In this document: one piece after another, positions 8,843 through 17,973 of the stretch | Layout of the letters: every line of letters starts with the position of its first letter | Numbering within the stretch: position 1 is the stretch's first letter | Source: Candidatus Kaistia colombiensis | Lineage (GTDB): Bacteria; Pseudomonadota; Alphaproteobacteria; Rhizobiales; Kaistiaceae | Direction of reading: 5' to 3' | NCBI GenBank assembly: GCA_029203105.1 | Contig: CP119318.1 | Coordinates: 2,990,501 to 3,054,500 of the forward strand | DNA: 64,000 nt | Notes under the pieces: generated by a model | The model's database searches: none | What the model saw: only the letters and a program-made list of their open reading frames with translations | Told to the model about the DNA's origin: nothing | Made by a program: the position numbers and the translations under genes

Positions 8843-9002
8843 CCCTCACCCCAACCCTCTCCCGCCAGCGGGAGAGGGAGCCGGGCCGAATTGGACGGTC
8901 CGGAACAGTTCTCTCGAAAATGTCTGCAGAAATGGCTCGCGCGCTGGAAAGCGCGCCGGCCGAAATCCCTCGCCCGCTAGCGGGATGGGGCAGGGTGAGG
9001 GG
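8843..9002. repeat. Palindromic intergenic repeat pair (CCCTCACCCC … GGGTGAGGGG type)
   Basis: At 8845 CCCTCACCCC is followed by the palindrome CTCTCCCGCCAGCGGGAGAG. About 100 bases further, CCCGCTAGCGGG leads into GGGGCAGGGTGAGGGG, the inverted counterpart. The two ends are complementary, so the whole forms a long imperfect hairpin, lying between the convergent metY and phaC genes. This is the common alphaproteobacterial REP/BIME-like layout, a diverged relative of the CACCTCTCCC family elsewhere in the window. Confidence 0.65.
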
Positions 9003-9022
9003 CTTGCTTCAGGCCGAGCGCC

Positions 9023-10854
9023 CTACGCCATCACCTTCACATAGCTGCCCGGCGCATCCTCGATCGCCTTGACCTTGCGGCCGCCGGGCGTGCGCGCCTT
9101 GGCGCGCGTGTCGTCCTGCGCCTCGATCCAGGCCTGCCAATGCGGCCACCAGGAGCCGGGATGCTCCTGGGCTGCCGAGCCATCCAGTCCAGTCCGTCGC
9201 CATGCGGTGCGGGCCGGTCCAGTACTGGTACTTGCCGCGCGAGGGCGGGTTGATCACGCCGGCGATGTGGCCGGAGCCGGCCAGCACGAAGGTCGACCGG
9301 GCCGCCGAAGAAGGACGAGCCGAAGAACACCGAGCGCGGCGGCGCGATGTGGTCGTCGCGGGTGGCGAGATTGTAGATCGGAATGGTGACGTCGCCGAGC
9401 GACAGCGGCTTGCCGTCGACCGAAAGCTCGCCTTCGGCCAGCTTGTTGTCGAGATAGCAGTTGCGCAGATAGAAGGAATGGTTCGCCGCCGGCATGCGCG
9501 TGGCGTCCGAATTCCAGTAGAGCAGGTCGAACGGGATCGGTTCCCTGCCGCGGAAATAGTTGTTCACGACATAGGACCAGATCAGGTCGTTCGAGCGCAG
9601 CATGTTGAAGGAGGCGGTCATGTTCTTCCCCTCCAGATAGCCGCGCACGCTCATCTTCTTCTCGACCGCCTCGATCTGCTCCTCGTCGATGAAGACCTTG
9701 AGGTCGCCGGCATGGGTGAAGTCGACCTGGGTGGCGAACAGCGTCGCCGAGGCGATCCGCGTGTCGCCGACGCCGGCCATGTAGGCGAGCGTATAGGAGA
9801 GCAGGGTGCCGCCGACGCAATAGCCGATGGCGTTGACCTCTTCTCGCCGGTGATCTTCTGGACCTGTCGAGCGATTCGAGGATGCCTTCGCGCATGTAGT
9901 TCTCGAAGCTCTTCTCGGCCTGTCGCTCGTCGGGATTGACCCAGGAGACGCACGAAGACCGTGTGGCCCTGCTCCACCGCCCAGCGGATGAAGGATCTTC
10001 TCCGGGTTGAGATCGAGGATGTAGAACTTGTTGATCCAGGGCGGCACGATCAGCAGCGGCCGCTTCAGCACCTCTTGGTCGCCGGCTTGTACTGGATCAG
10101 CTGGCAGACAGTCGTTCTGCAGGATCACCTTGCCCGGGCGACAGCGCCAGGTTCTTGCCGATCGCGAAATGCGCATTGTCGGACTGGCGGATGATCAGCT
10201 CGCCATTGCCGGCCGCGATGTCCTCCGCCAGCATGTCCATGCCGCGCACGAGGTTGTCGGCGCTCGAATCGAGCGTGTCGCGCAGGAGTTCGGGATTGGT
10301 GAACAGAAATTCGACGGCGAGACCGCATTGGCGATCTGGCGACATAGAAGCCGGCCTTGAGGCGGATATGCGGATCGAGGTCGTCGGCCGTCTCGACCAT
10401 CTCCTCGGCCCAGCGCGTGTGATCAGGTAGAACTGCTTCACGAAGTCGAAGAACTGGTTCTCCGTCCACTGCGGATCCTTGAAGCGCCGATCGCGCGGAT
10501 CCGGCACCACGACCGGCGGCATCTGCACGCCGCCCATGCGCTGCATCATGCTCGTCCAAAGCACGAAGTATTGCCCATAAAGCTTTGATTGCGCTTGAAG
10601 GCTTCGACCCGGCTCGGACGTCCAGTACTCGATCACCCTGGCCAGCGTGCGGACGATCTCGGCGATCTCGTCGGTCAGGTCGGCGGAGAGCCTGCCGTCC
10701 TCCCTGCGGCCTCAGGAACGCGTTCGCGGCCTCGCGTCATGCCCTCGACCATCTTGGCGATGTTCTGGGCGAACTTCTCGGGGTCCTTGATGATCAGGCT
10801 GATCGGGGCACCGCCGGACGTGGTGCCGTCGCTTCCGGATTTGTCTTTGGCCAT
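9023..10854 (-). pseudogene. phaC: Class I poly(3-hydroxyalkanoate) synthase PhaC, many frameshifts in this sequence
   Basis: Polymerises hydroxyacyl-CoA into storage polyester granules. Reconstructed start is ATG at 10854 (MAKDKSGSDG…) behind GGGGAT; stop TAG is at 9023-9025. The pieces are read from all three frames: LIIKDPEKFAQNIAKMVEGM, then KDPQWTENQFFDFVKQFYL, DDLDPHIRLKAGFY, the lipase-like box AIGYCVGGTLLSYTLAY with the catalytic cysteine, SGHIAGVINPPSRGKYQYW and a C-terminus ending APGSYVKVMA. The joined length of about 610 residues fits class I PhaC. At least eight single-base shifts lie between about 9185 and 10700. Every expected block is present in order, so sequence error is more likely than decay. 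Confidence 0.85.
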
Positions 10855-10984
10855 CGTATCCCCGAATGCCATTCTACAGCCGGGAAGGCGGCGCTGCTTT
10901 CCCCGACGCGCGGAGTGTAATAGCTTCGCGCTCACAGGGATATGATGCGCATGCTATCGACCCGCTTACCACAATGAGTTCAAG

Positions 10985-11386
10985 ATGAATCCGTTCGGAA
11001 TCAAGCGGTCTCGCTCCGCCTCGGTCGTTCTTATGGTGACGCTCGCCGTTTCGCTGGCGGCCTGCTCGCAGCAGCTTTCGAGGACGCTGGACAATTCGCC
11101 CGATCCCGAGCTCGATCGTCCGGGCGTGTTTCCCAACATCAATGTCGCCGGCGGTCAGCCGCCCGGCAAGCTGATGACTCCGGCCGAGTTGCAGAGCGCT
11201 ACTGCGGGCCTCAAGGCCAAGGGTGCCCGCAACGATCCGCGGACCGCAGAGGCGGCGCGCAAGCAGAGCGCGGCCTCCAACGCGGCCCTTGAAAAGACCG
11301 CTGCCACGCACGCCAAGAAGACGCTTTCCGAAATTCAGGAAAGATGTGACCAGCCCGGCGAAGACGCCACGAAATGCCCGCAATAA
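10985..11386 (+). CDS. Small putative lipoprotein
   Basis: A 133-residue protein. A basic N-terminus and hydrophobic segment end in the lipobox LAAC with Cys27 as the likely lipidated residue, so the mature protein should be membrane-anchored in the periplasm. The rest is polar, rich in Ala, Lys and Pro, with no recognised domain; the last part (EKTAATHAKKTLSEIQERCDQ) looks helical. It is divergent from phaC. An 8-bp hairpin at 11403-11424 follows the stop but lacks a T-run. Confidence 0.6.
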   Translation: MNPFGIKRSRSASVVLMVTLAVSLAACSQQLSRTLDNSPDPELDRPGVFPNINVAGGQPPGKLMTPAELQSATAGLKAKGARNDPRTAEAARKQSAASNAALEKTAATHAKKTLSEIQERCDQPGEDATKCPQ

Positions 11387-11476
11387 GGGTGCTTCCTTAG
11401 ACGGCGGTTCGGTGTAGAACCGCCCCGCGCCAGGTGAGGCGCATAACGACTATCCAGGAAAGATGGATTCGGAGTC

Positions 11477-12695
11477 ATGAGCGAGTTCCACAGCGTGCGG
11501 CGTCTGCCGCAATACGTCTTTGAGCAGGTCAACCGGCTTAAGGCGAGCGCTCGAGCCGCGGGCGCCGACATCATCGATCTCGGCATGGGCAATCCCGACC
11601 TGCCGACCCCGGCGCATCGTCCGAGAAGCTGGCGGAAACGGCCGGCGCCGCGCACGGCACGGCTATTCGGCCTCGCAGCGGCATCCGGGCCTGCGCCAGG
11701 CGCAGGCCGCCTATTACGACCGCCGCTTCGGCGTGAAGCTCGAATCCCGACACGCAGATCGTCGCCACGCTCGGCTCCAAGGAAGGCTTCGCCAACATGG
11801 CGCAGGCCATCACGGCGCCGGGCGACGTGATTCTGGTGCCCAACCCGAGCTATCCGATCCACGCCTTCGGCTTCCTGATGGCCGGCGGCGTGATCCGCTC
11901 GGTGCCGGTCGAGCCGGGGCCGAGTTCTTCCACGCGCTGGAGCGCGCCGTCATGCACTCCATCCCGAAGCCGCTCGCGCTCGTGCTCTGCTATCCGTCCA
12001 ACCCGACGGCGCATGTGGCCGATCTCGATTTCTATCGCGACGTCGTCGCCTTCGCCAGCAAGCACGACTCTATCGTGCTGTCGGACCTCGCCTATTCCGA
12101 GATCTATTTCGACGACGTCCCGCCGCCCTCGATGCTGCAGGTGCCGGGCGCCATCGACGTCGCCGTCGAGTTCACCTCGATGTCGAAGACCTATTCCATG
12201 GCCGGCTGGCGCATGGGCTTCGCGGTCGGCAATGAGCGCCTGATCGCCGCGCTGTCGCGGGTGAAGTCCTATCTCGACTACGGCGCCTATACGCCGATCC
12301 AGGTGGCGGCGACCACTGCGCTGAACGGCCCGCAGGATTGCATCGAGGAGATGCGCCAGATCTACAAGCACCGCCGCGACGTCGCTGGTCGACAGCTTCG
12401 GCCGCGCCGGCTGGCAGATCCCGGCGCCGCGCGCCAGCATGTTCGCCTGGGTGCCGATTCCCGAGCGTTCAAGGCACTGGGCAGCCTCGAATTCTCGAAG
12501 CTGCTGATCGAGAAGGCCGATGTCGCGGTCGCTCCGGGCGTCGGCTTCGGCGAGCATGGCGATGATTACGTCCGCATCGCCCTGGTCGAGAACGAGCAGC
12601 GCATTCGCCAGGCCGCGCGCAATGTCCGTCGCTTCCTTGAAACGGCGGACAAAACGTTGCACAACGTCGTCCCGATCAGCAGCGCCCGGCGGTAA
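11477..12695 (+). pseudogene. PLP-dependent class I/II aminotransferase (AlaC/DapL-like), several frameshifts in this sequence
   Basis: Reconstructed about 405-residue fold-type I aminotransferase. The start MSEFHSVRRLPQYVFEQVNRLK is at ATG 11477. Substrate-binding motif LGMGNPDLPTP, then YSASQ-like, VPNPSYPIH, the lysine motif SMSKTYSMAGWRMGF (Schiff-base lysine) and APGVGFGEHGDDYVRIALVE are all present but in changing frames; shifts lie near 11610, 11655, 11745, 11925, 12388 and 12470. It directly precedes homoserine dehydrogenase, a conserved order in Hyphomicrobiales where the gene is annotated as an LL-diaminopimelate or alanine aminotransferase. Exact substrate uncertain. The shifts are probably sequence errors. 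Confidence 0.8.
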
Positions 12696-12719
12696 GCCGG
12701 GCCCCTCTGGGGCGTTTAT

Positions 12720-14043
12720 ATGAATCAAGTACTTCGGCTGGGCGTCGCCGGTCTCGGCACCGTTGGTCGCGTCCCTGCTGCGTCTGACGCAGCGCCATGC
12801 CAATGAACTGGCGCTGCGTTGCGGCCGGCCGGTCGTCGTGACTGCCGTGACGGCCCGCGATCGCTTCCGCGATCGTGGCCTCGATCTCTCCACGGTGACC
12901 TGGTTCGACGATCCGATGTCGCTGGCGCAGTCGCCCGACATCGACGTCTTCGTCGAGCTGATGGGCGGCGCGGACGGCTCGGCCGCCGATTCGGTTCGCG
13001 CGGCGCTCGATGCCAGGAAGCATGTCGTCACCGCCAACAAGGCGCTGCTCGCCAAGCATGGCACCGAACTTGCGCGTCGCCGAGAACAGTGGCGTCTCGC
13101 TGAACTTCGAGGCGGCCGCCGCCGGCGGCATTCCGATCATCAAGACGCTGCGCGAATCGCTGCCGGCAATCGAGGTTGGCGCGTCTACGGAATCCTGAAC
13201 GGCACCTGCAACTACATCCTGACCCGGATGGAGCGCGAGGGCATGGCCTTTGACGCCTGCCTCGACGGAAGCGCAGCGGCTCGGCTATGCCGAGGCCGAT
13301 CCGACCTTCGATGTCGACGGTTTCGACACGGCCCACAAGCTGGCGCTGCTGACTGCGATTGCCTTCGGCACCGAATCAATGCCGACGCCATCTATGTCGA
13401 AGGCATCCGCTCGATCTCCACGGCGGATATCGAGGCTGCGGACGAGCTTGGCTACCGGATCAAGCTGCTCGGCGTCGCCACACGTACCGAAACCGGCATC
13501 GAGCAGCGCGTTCATCCGACCATGGTGCCGAAGTCCTCGCCGATCGCTCGCGTCGACGGCGTCACCAATGCGGTGGCGGTCGAGGCGGATTTCGTCGGCA
13601 GGCTGGTTCTTTCCGGCCCGGGCGCCGGCGGTGACGCCACGGCCTCGGCCGTGATGAGCGACATCGCCGATCTGGCGCGTGGCGACACGGTCGGCACGTT
13701 CGGCCGTCCCGCCCATACGCTGCAGCCCTACCAGCAGGCGGTCATGCGGGCGCATGCCGGCGGCTACTACATCCGTCTTTCAGTCTACGATCGGCCGGGT
13801 GCTTTCGCCTCCATCGCCAAGCGTATGGCGGAAAACAACATTTCGCTGGAATCGATCGTGCAGCGGCGCCGCGCGCCGAAGGCGGATGCGCCGGAACATC
13901 CGCAGCCGCTCGAGCCGCAACCGGTTATGCTCATCACCTATGAGACGACCGAGTCGCAGGTCAAGGAAGCGCTCGATCGGATTACGGCGGATGGTCATAT
14001 TGCGGAGCGCCCGCAGATGATACGCATTGAACAACTGGCCTGA
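12720..14043 (+). pseudogene. hom: Homoserine dehydrogenase, several frameshifts in this sequence
   Basis: NAD(P)H-dependent reduction of aspartate semialdehyde to homoserine, entry to threonine and methionine synthesis. Start ATG 12720 gives MNQVLRLGVAGLGTVG, the nucleotide-binding loop. An extra C near 12768 (GGTCGCGTCC) shifts the frame; further shifts lie near 13073, 13180, 13262 and 13370. All blocks occur: ARKHVVTANKALLAKHG, RVYGILNGTCNYILTRM, LGYAEADPTFDVDGFDTAHKL, and a C-terminal ACT domain (YYIRLSVYDRPGAFASIAKRM) for allosteric control. Length is normal (about 440). With metY in the same area it supplies methionine synthesis. An intact gene is expected in the organism. Confidence 0.88.
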
Positions 14044-14061
14044 GAGCGGAGCAGCAGCACT

Positions 14062-15063
14062 ATGGCGATAACGGGGAATGCGAAGGCAGCGGGTCTTGAC
14101 CGGATCCTGACGCTGGAGCTGGTGCGCGTTACAGAGCGCGCAGCCGTTGCGGCGGCGCGTTGGCGGGGGCGGGGTGACGAAATGGCGGCCGACCAGGCTG
14201 CCGTCGACGCCATGCGTCGCGAACTCAACCGCCTGCCGATCGAGGGCACCGTCGTGATCGGCGAGGGCGAGCGCGACGAAGCGCCGATGCTCTATATCGG
14301 CGAGAAGGTCGGTCGCGGCTCCGGCCCGCGCGTCGATATCGCGCTCGATCCGCTCGAGGGCACGACGATCTGCGCCAAGAACCAGCCCAACTCGCTGGCC
14401 GTGATCGCGATCGCCGAGGGCGGCAGCCTGCTCTACGCGCCCGACGTCTACATGCAGAAGATTGCCATCGGTCCGGGCTATGCCACGGGCGTCGTCGATC
14501 TCGATGCGTCGCCGATGGAGAATATCCAGGCGCTGGCCGCCGCCAAGGGCGTGCCGGTCAACGAGATCACCGCCTGCATCCTCGACCGTCCGCGCCATGC
14601 CAAGCTGATCGAGGATGTGCGCGCCACCGGCGCGGCGCTTCGACTGATCGGCGACGGTGACGTCGCCGGCGTCATCCACACGACCAATCCGGACGAGACG
14701 GGCATCGACATCTATCTCGGCATCGGTGGCGCGCCCGAGGGCGTTCTCGCCGCGGCGGCGCTTCGCTGCATCGGCGGCCAGATGCAGGGCCGCCTGGTGA
14801 CCCAGTCGGACGCGCAGCGCGAGCGTGCGGCGAAGATGGGCGTGAAGGACTTCGACAAGAAGTTCACCCATGACGAGATGGCGAAGGGCGACGTGCTGTT
14901 CGCGGCGACCGGCGTCACCGACGGCAACCTGCTGTCCGGCGTGCGCTTCGCCCGCAATGGCGAGATCACGACCGACACGGTCGTCATGCGCTCGTCCTCC
15001 GGCACGGTTCGCTGGATCAAGGCGACGCATCGCGATCTCGAAAAGTTCGATAGCGAGGGCTGA
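14062..15063 (+). CDS. glpX: Class II fructose-1,6-bisphosphatase
   Basis: A 333-residue metal-dependent phosphatase of gluconeogenesis. Metal- and substrate-binding motifs are visible: IGEGERDEAPMLYIGEKVG (residues about 67-84) and DPLEGTT (96-102). The family end motif SSSGTVRWIKATH is present. It follows hom by 18 bases and precedes recJ by 10 bases, the hom-glpX-recJ order seen across Hyphomicrobiales. It shows no frame problems, in contrast to the gene just upstream. Confidence 0.95.
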   Translation: MAITGNAKAAGLDRILTLELVRVTERAAVAAARWRGRGDEMAADQAAVDAMRRELNRLPIEGTVVIGEGERDEAPMLYIGEKVGRGSGPRVDIALDPLEGTTICAKNQPNSLAVIAIAEGGSLLYAPDVYMQKIAIGPGYATGVVDLDASPMENIQALAAAKGVPVNEITACILDRPRHAKLIEDVRATGAALRLIGDGDVAGVIHTTNPDETGIDIYLGIGGAPEGVLAAAALRCIGGQMQGRLVTQSDAQRERAAKMGVKDFDKKFTHDEMAKGDVLFAATGVTDGNLLSGVRFARNGEITTDTVVMRSSSGTVRWIKATHRDLEKFDSEG

Positions 15064-15073
15064 TCCGGCTCCC

Positions 15074-16888
15074 ATGTCCATGACATCCAGCGACGCACGG
15101 CGCGCCTTTCTCGGCGTAGAGGGATCCGTGACGGGGCGCCGCTGGACCGAACGGGTCGATGCCGGTTCGAGCCTCGCTGCGACGGCGATGTCGCAGCGTT
15201 TCGAGATCCCCGAGCTGGTTGCCCGCGTGCTGGCGGGCCGTGGCGTGGCCATCGACGACGCGGCCCATTTCCTCGATCCGAGCCTCCGCCGGCTGATGCC
15301 GGACCCGTCCGTCCTGACCGATATGGATGCAGCGGCGGCGCGCATTGCCGATGCCGTCGAGGCTGGCGAGCATGTCGCGATTTTTGGCGACTACGACGTC
15401 GACGGCGCGACCTCCTCGGCGCTGCTGGCGCGCTTTCTTCGCCATCAGGGCGTCGAGACGCGGATCTACATTCCCGACCGCATCTTTGAGGGCTACGGCC
15501 CCAATCCAGACGCCATCCGCACCCTCGTCGAAGAGGGTGCGCAGCTGATCGTCACCGTGGATTGCGGCTCGACCAGCCATGAATCGCTTGCCGTCGCCCG
15601 CGATCTCGGCCGTCTCGCCGTCGTGCTCGACCATCACCAGATGGGCGCGGAACTGCCGCCGGCGCTCGCCGTGGTCAATCCGAACCGGCAGGACGACCTG
15701 TCCGGACTGGGCCATCTCGCGGCCGTCGGCGTGACCTTCCTGGCGATCGTCGCGACCAATCGCGAGCTGCGCAAGCGTGGATGGTACAGTCCGAGCCGGC
15801 CAGAACCGGACCTGCTGCAATGGCTTGACCTCGTGGCGCTCGGCACGGTCTGCGACGTGGTTCCGTTGATCGGTCTGAACCGCGCATTCGTCACCAAGGG
15901 GCTGCTGGCGGTACGACGCCGGGCCAATCCCGGCCTCGCCGCGCTGTCGCAATGCGCGCGGATCGACGCGCCGGTCGCGCCCTATCACCTTGGCTTCCTG
16001 CTCGGACCGCGCATCAACGCCGGCGGCCGGATCGGCGATGCCGCTCTCGGAGCCCGCTTGCTGTCGCTGGATGATCCGGCTGAGGCCGAGCGGATCGCCA
16101 TCGAACTCGACGAGCTGAACAAGCAGCGCCAGGCCATTGAAACCTCGATGCTGGAAGAGGCTGTGGCCGAGGCGGATGCCGAGATCGGGTCGGGCGAGGG
16201 GCCTGCCGTCATCGTCACAGCCAGCGACCGCTGGCACCCCGGTATTGTTGGCCTGATCGCCGCCCGGCTCAAGGAACGCTTCCGTCGGCCGGCCTTCGCC
16301 ATCGCGCTGATGCCGAACGGGCTGGGCACCGGCTCGGGCCGATCGGTCGCCGGCGTCGATCTCGGCGCGCTCGTTCGCGGTGCCGTCGAAAAGGGCCTGC
16401 TGGTCAAGGGCGGTGGCCACGCCATGGCGGCCGGCCTCACCATCGAGCCGTCCAGATTCGCGGAATTCCGCGCCTTTCTGGAGGCCGGCGCTGCCGAGGC
16501 CTCGCGCCGCGCCCGCCAGGCCGACCAGCTGCTGGTCGACGGCGCGCTCACCGCCCGCGCGGCGACGCCCGACTTCATCGACATGGTGGAAAAGGCAGGG
16601 CCGTTCGGATCCGGCCATGCCGAGCCGGTCTTCGCCCTGCCGGCTCACATCGTCGGCTATGCCGATACGGTCGGCAACGGCCATGTCAAAGTCACGCTTT
16701 CGGGCGGCGACCAGAACCTGAAGGCGATCGCCTTCCGCGCCGCCGACAACGACCTCGGCCGGATGCTGCTCGGATCGCGGGGCCGGCCGCTGCATGTCGC
16801 CGGCACGCTGTCGATCGATCATTGGCAGGGCCGGCGGCAGTCGAGCCTCCGCATTCTCGACGTCGCCCAGCCGCAACCGCTGCGTTAA
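15074..16888 (+). CDS. recJ: Single-stranded-DNA-specific 5'-3' exonuclease RecJ
   Basis: A 604-residue exonuclease of recombination and mismatch repair. DHH-family motifs are all present: FGDYDVDGATS (residues about 104-114), VTVDCGS, LDHHQ (185-189), HPGIVGLIAARLKE, and the DHHA1 motif GGGHAMAAGL. The OB-fold domain follows, ending KVTLSGGDQNLKAIAFR. I chose ATG 15074 rather than the longer open frame because it avoids overlap with glpX and gives the usual RecJ length. Confidence 0.93.
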   Translation: MSMTSSDARRAFLGVEGSVTGRRWTERVDAGSSLAATAMSQRFEIPELVARVLAGRGVAIDDAAHFLDPSLRRLMPDPSVLTDMDAAAARIADAVEAGEHVAIFGDYDVDGATSSALLARFLRHQGVETRIYIPDRIFEGYGPNPDAIRTLVEEGAQLIVTVDCGSTSHESLAVARDLGRLAVVLDHHQMGAELPPALAVVNPNRQDDLSGLGHLAAVGVTFLAIVATNRELRKRGWYSPSRPEPDLLQWLDLVALGTVCDVVPLIGLNRAFVTKGLLAVRRRANPGLAALSQCARIDAPVAPYHLGFLLGPRINAGGRIGDAALGARLLSLDDPAEAERIAIELDELNKQRQAIETSMLEEAVAEADAEIGSGEGPAVIVTASDRWHPGIVGLIAARLKERFRRPAFAIALMPNGLGTGSGRSVAGVDLGALVRGAVEKGLLVKGGGHAMAAGLTIEPSRFAEFRAFLEAGAAEASRRARQADQLLVDGALTARAATPDFIDMVEKAGPFGSGHAEPVFALPAHIVGYADTVGNGHVKVTLSGGDQNLKAIAFRAADNDLGRMLLGSRGRPLHVAGTLSIDHWQGRRQSSLRILDVAQPQPLR

Positions 16889-17248
16889 CAGCGACGATCC
16901 GCGTTAGCCTCCCGTTACCCTTGCGGTATTCCCGCGCGCGCATGGCTCCTAGCAATCGGACTCGGCCGAACGAGCGGTTGCATTTTTTTCGTCAGACTGT
17001 TGAACTAATTTCGTCACGATTGAATTATCTGACCGTGCGCCCGCATCGCGCGTGGTCCTGCGATGGCGAGCGGCTGGTGACTGGGCGCATAGCTGGCACA
17101 GGACACAGGGCCGCGCATCATCCGCAGTTCATTGGCCGGGGAGGCTGGTGACACGGTCTTATCGGTCATTCCACGCCACCGACTCGAGATGCGGATGGGC
17201 AAAATTGAGTGGCGAAACAAGGTCGTAGAACTGCGCGGGCAAAGGATC
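16889..17248. other. Non-coding gap after recJ
   Basis: About 360 bases with no convincing ORF, RNA gene or terminator. The stretch 16980-17035 is AT-rich relative to its surroundings. The gap separates housekeeping genes from the transporter operon. Confidence 0.5.
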
Positions 17249-17277
17249 TTGCCTTAAGATTTTAGCTATGGTGAAAT
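17249..17277 (+). promoter_or_regulatory. Possible promoter of the XRE-ABC-Hyu operon
   Basis: TTGCCT (17249-17254), 17-bp spacer, TGAAAT (17272-17277; four of six matches to the -10 consensus). The start codon at 17313 has a strong GGGGAGG at 17301. AT-rich surroundings (TTAAGATTTTAGC) support a promoter here. Purely sequence-based. Confidence 0.35.
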
Positions 17278-17312
17278 AATTGGAGCGCCGCTTGAGCGGC
17301 GGGGAGGCCGGC

Positions 17313-17969
17313 ATGAGCAACGATCCCTTGAAGGTTGGATTGAAGATCAGAGACGCGCGCAAGCAGCGCCGGCTGACATTGCAGCGGGTTGCCGAGGCGA
17401 CGGGCCTCTCGATCGGCTTTCTGAGCCAGGTCGAGCGCGATATCACAACGCCGTCGCTGTCCTCGCTGGTGACGATCGCCAAGGCTCTGGACCTGCCGGT
17501 CAGCGCCTTCCTGCACCAGCCGGACATTCCAAACGCCGTGTCGCGGCGCGAGGGCAGGGTGACCTACGGGATCAATCCGGCCTGGATTTCCTATGAGCGG
17601 CTGTCGACGACGTTTCCGGGCCAGATGCTCAACGCCGTCAAGATGAACGTGCCGCCGCGCTATCTCTCCGAAACGACGTCGCACGAGGGCGAGGAGATCG
17701 TCTACGTGCTGACCGGCTCGATCCGTTACGTCATCGACGAGACCATCTACGAATTGCATGCAGGCGACACCCTGCATTTCTCGGCCCATCGTCCGCATCG
17801 GGTGCACAACCCGGCGGATCATGTCGCCGAAGTTCTTTCTGTCGGGACACAGCAGCTCTTTTCGGAGACATCCCGCCATCGCGGCCCGTCGCATGCGGGC
17901 GCGGCGGAATTCCGCAAGAGCCAGGACAAGATCGCTGTGCACGACATGGCCGAGGGTGAAACGAGGTAA
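17313..17969 (+). CDS. XRE-family transcriptional regulator with C-terminal cupin domain
   Basis: A 218-residue one-component regulator. Residues about 10-65 are a lambda-repressor-like helix-turn-helix (IRDARKQRRLTLQRVAEATGLSIGFLSQVERD), and residues about 125-190 a cupin_2 sensor domain (EGEEIVYVLTGSIRYVIDE … LHAGDTLHFSAHRPHRVHNP). The start at 17313 has a strong Shine-Dalgarno; a TTG at 17280 is in frame but lacks one. Such HTH-cupin proteins often control amino acid or amine catabolism genes beside them. Here it is first in line before an ABC transporter and HyuAB, so local control is inferred. Confidence 0.88.
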   Translation: MSNDPLKVGLKIRDARKQRRLTLQRVAEATGLSIGFLSQVERDITTPSLSSLVTIAKALDLPVSAFLHQPDIPNAVSRREGRVTYGINPAWISYERLSTTFPGQMLNAVKMNVPPRYLSETTSHEGEEIVYVLTGSIRYVIDETIYELHAGDTLHFSAHRPHRVHNPADHVAEVLSVGTQQLFSETSRHRGPSHAGAAEFRKSQDKIAVHDMAEGETR

Positions 17970-17973
17970 GACG

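Noticed and set aside
16922..17151. Plus-strand short frame in the recJ-XRE gap
   Set aside because: Arg/Pro-rich translation without a start signal or similarity to anything I recognise.
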